NCBI RefSeq assembly: GCF_033115175.1
Contig: NC_084850.1
Coordinates: 108,607,939-108,671,938 of the forward strand
Direction: 5' to 3'
DNA: 64,000 nt
DNA from: Lepus europaeus
Taxonomy: Eukaryota; Chordata; Mammalia; Lagomorpha; Leporidae
In this document: one piece after another, positions 63,308 through 64,000 of the stretch
How the letters are laid out: each line of letters opens with the position of its first letter
How positions within the stretch are numbered: the first letter of the stretch is position 1
Position numbers and translations under genes: made by a program
The notes under the pieces: model-generated
What the model saw: only the letters and a program-made list of their open reading frames with translations
What the model was told of the DNA's origin: nothing
Database searches by the model: none

Positions 63308-63800
63308 ATACTTCAAAATGTTCAAGGAAAAATGCAATTGAAAGACAAGTTTATTTTGGTGCAAAAAAGCTGAAATATATGCATGCAAGAGGTCTTCAAA
63401 AAAAATTCATGAGAGGAGTGGGTGTTTAGCCTTGCGGCGTGGACGCTCGCATCCTACATCAGTGCCTGGTTGAGTCTGATACCCAATTCCAGCTCCTGGC
63501 TCCAGCTTCTTGCTAACATAAACCCTGAGAAGCAGTGGTGATAACTCAAGTAACTGGGCTGCTGCCACCCACAGAGGAGACCTGGACTGAGTTGCTGGCT
63601 CTCAGCTGTAGCCCAGTCCTGGCCATTGTGGGCACTTGGGCTGTGAACTAGCAGACAGATAGGAGCTCTGGCTCTGGCTCTCGGCCTCTCAAAATACAGT
63701 CATGAAAATGTGTATTATGATACAGCTGCATGGATTTCAAAAATTTTGGACCAAAATAAACGTCTCGTAATTCCATCTCCCAGGAACTCTTTGAAGTACT
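63308..63800. mobile_element. Palindromic MITE split by a SINE at its centre
   Basis: Left part 63308-63411 (ATACTTCAAAATGTTCAAGG, ACAAGTTTATTTTGGTGCA) and right part 63697-63800 (CATGGATTTCAAAAATTTTG, AATTCCATCTCCCAGGAAC) form the inverted arms. A C-SINE separates them. Confidence 0.78.
63412..63696 (+). mobile_element. C-SINE, older-type, inside a MITE
   Basis: Sense copy, GAGTGGGTGTTTAGCCTTG to TCGGCCTCTCAAAATACAG; TCATGA on both sides may be the short duplication. Confidence 0.78.
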
Positions 63801-64000
63801 CTCATACATGAGCAAGTGACAGAGACTCGCCAGCACATCTCACTGGTGAGATGGCACTGAGGGTGCTGGGTAGGAAGTTAGAAATGTGTGTTGGGGGTGG
63901 GAGTGGCTAAGGAAGACAAAGCATCAGCAGCTCAGGAGCACAGCTGGGAAGCAGCCCAGGACTTCACACCGCCAACTCCTGCCCAGAGCCCAATAACTCT
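63801..64000. other. ATP6AP2 intron 3 to window edge
   Basis: G-rich unique sequence; no exon seen. Confidence 0.5.

Noticed and set aside
63173-63388. Possible ATP6AP2 exon 3 on the minus strand
   Set aside because: The frame does not match the known segment before exon 4, and half of it is the palindromic MITE. Exon 3 is taken to lie outside the window.

Overview
The window is a piece of a mammalian X chromosome, almost certainly rabbit (Oryctolagus cuniculus) or a close leporid. More than 50 copies of the lagomorph tRNA-derived C-SINE are scattered on both strands, and all four genes match the conserved Xp11.4 block MED14 - CXorf38 - MPC1L - ATP6AP2. The window runs opposite to the human reference strand. 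It is ordinary eukaryotic DNA with split genes, long introns, ancient LINE/LTR/DNA-transposon relics and microsatellites. No operons, CRISPR arrays or structural RNA genes were seen.

Layout. 1-11.5 kb: the last five coding exons and 3' UTR of MED14 (+ strand, entering from the left). 13.2-30.5 kb: CXorf38 (+), starting in a CpG-rich promoter, six coding exons, 323 codons if the last exon is read to its stop. 30.5-37.5 kb: intergenic, with a solo MLT1-type LTR split by two SINEs and a long palindromic MITE. 37.8-38.35 kb: MPC1L (-), an intronless retrogene with a repeat-encoded C-terminal tail. 38.4-51.7 kb: repeat-rich intergenic DNA. 51.7-61.8 kb: the 3' UTR and exons 4-9 of ATP6AP2 (-); exons 1-3 lie beyond the right edge. 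All internal exon boundaries have GT-AG signals and keep frame.

The genes are neighbours by chromosomal history, not by pathway. MED14 is the Mediator scaffold. CXorf38 is uncharacterised. MPC1L is a paralogue of the mitochondrial pyruvate carrier subunit MPC1. ATP6AP2 is the (pro)renin receptor / V-ATPase accessory protein.

Terms used for the SINEs. Young-type: head with AGGCTAATCC, tail CTGTC followed by poly(A). Tailed-type: head like GCGCTGTGGCGTAGCGGGT, tail (AAATAAA)n. Older-type: diverged copies. Most interesting: an Rx4H (HEPN-like) motif in CXorf38; four identical 33-bp coding repeats in MPC1L; two heterodimeric SINEs, each with one target-site duplication; and a family of palindromic ~190-bp elements, two of which were later split by SINEs. 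Repeat family names are from memory of consensus sequences, with no database search.
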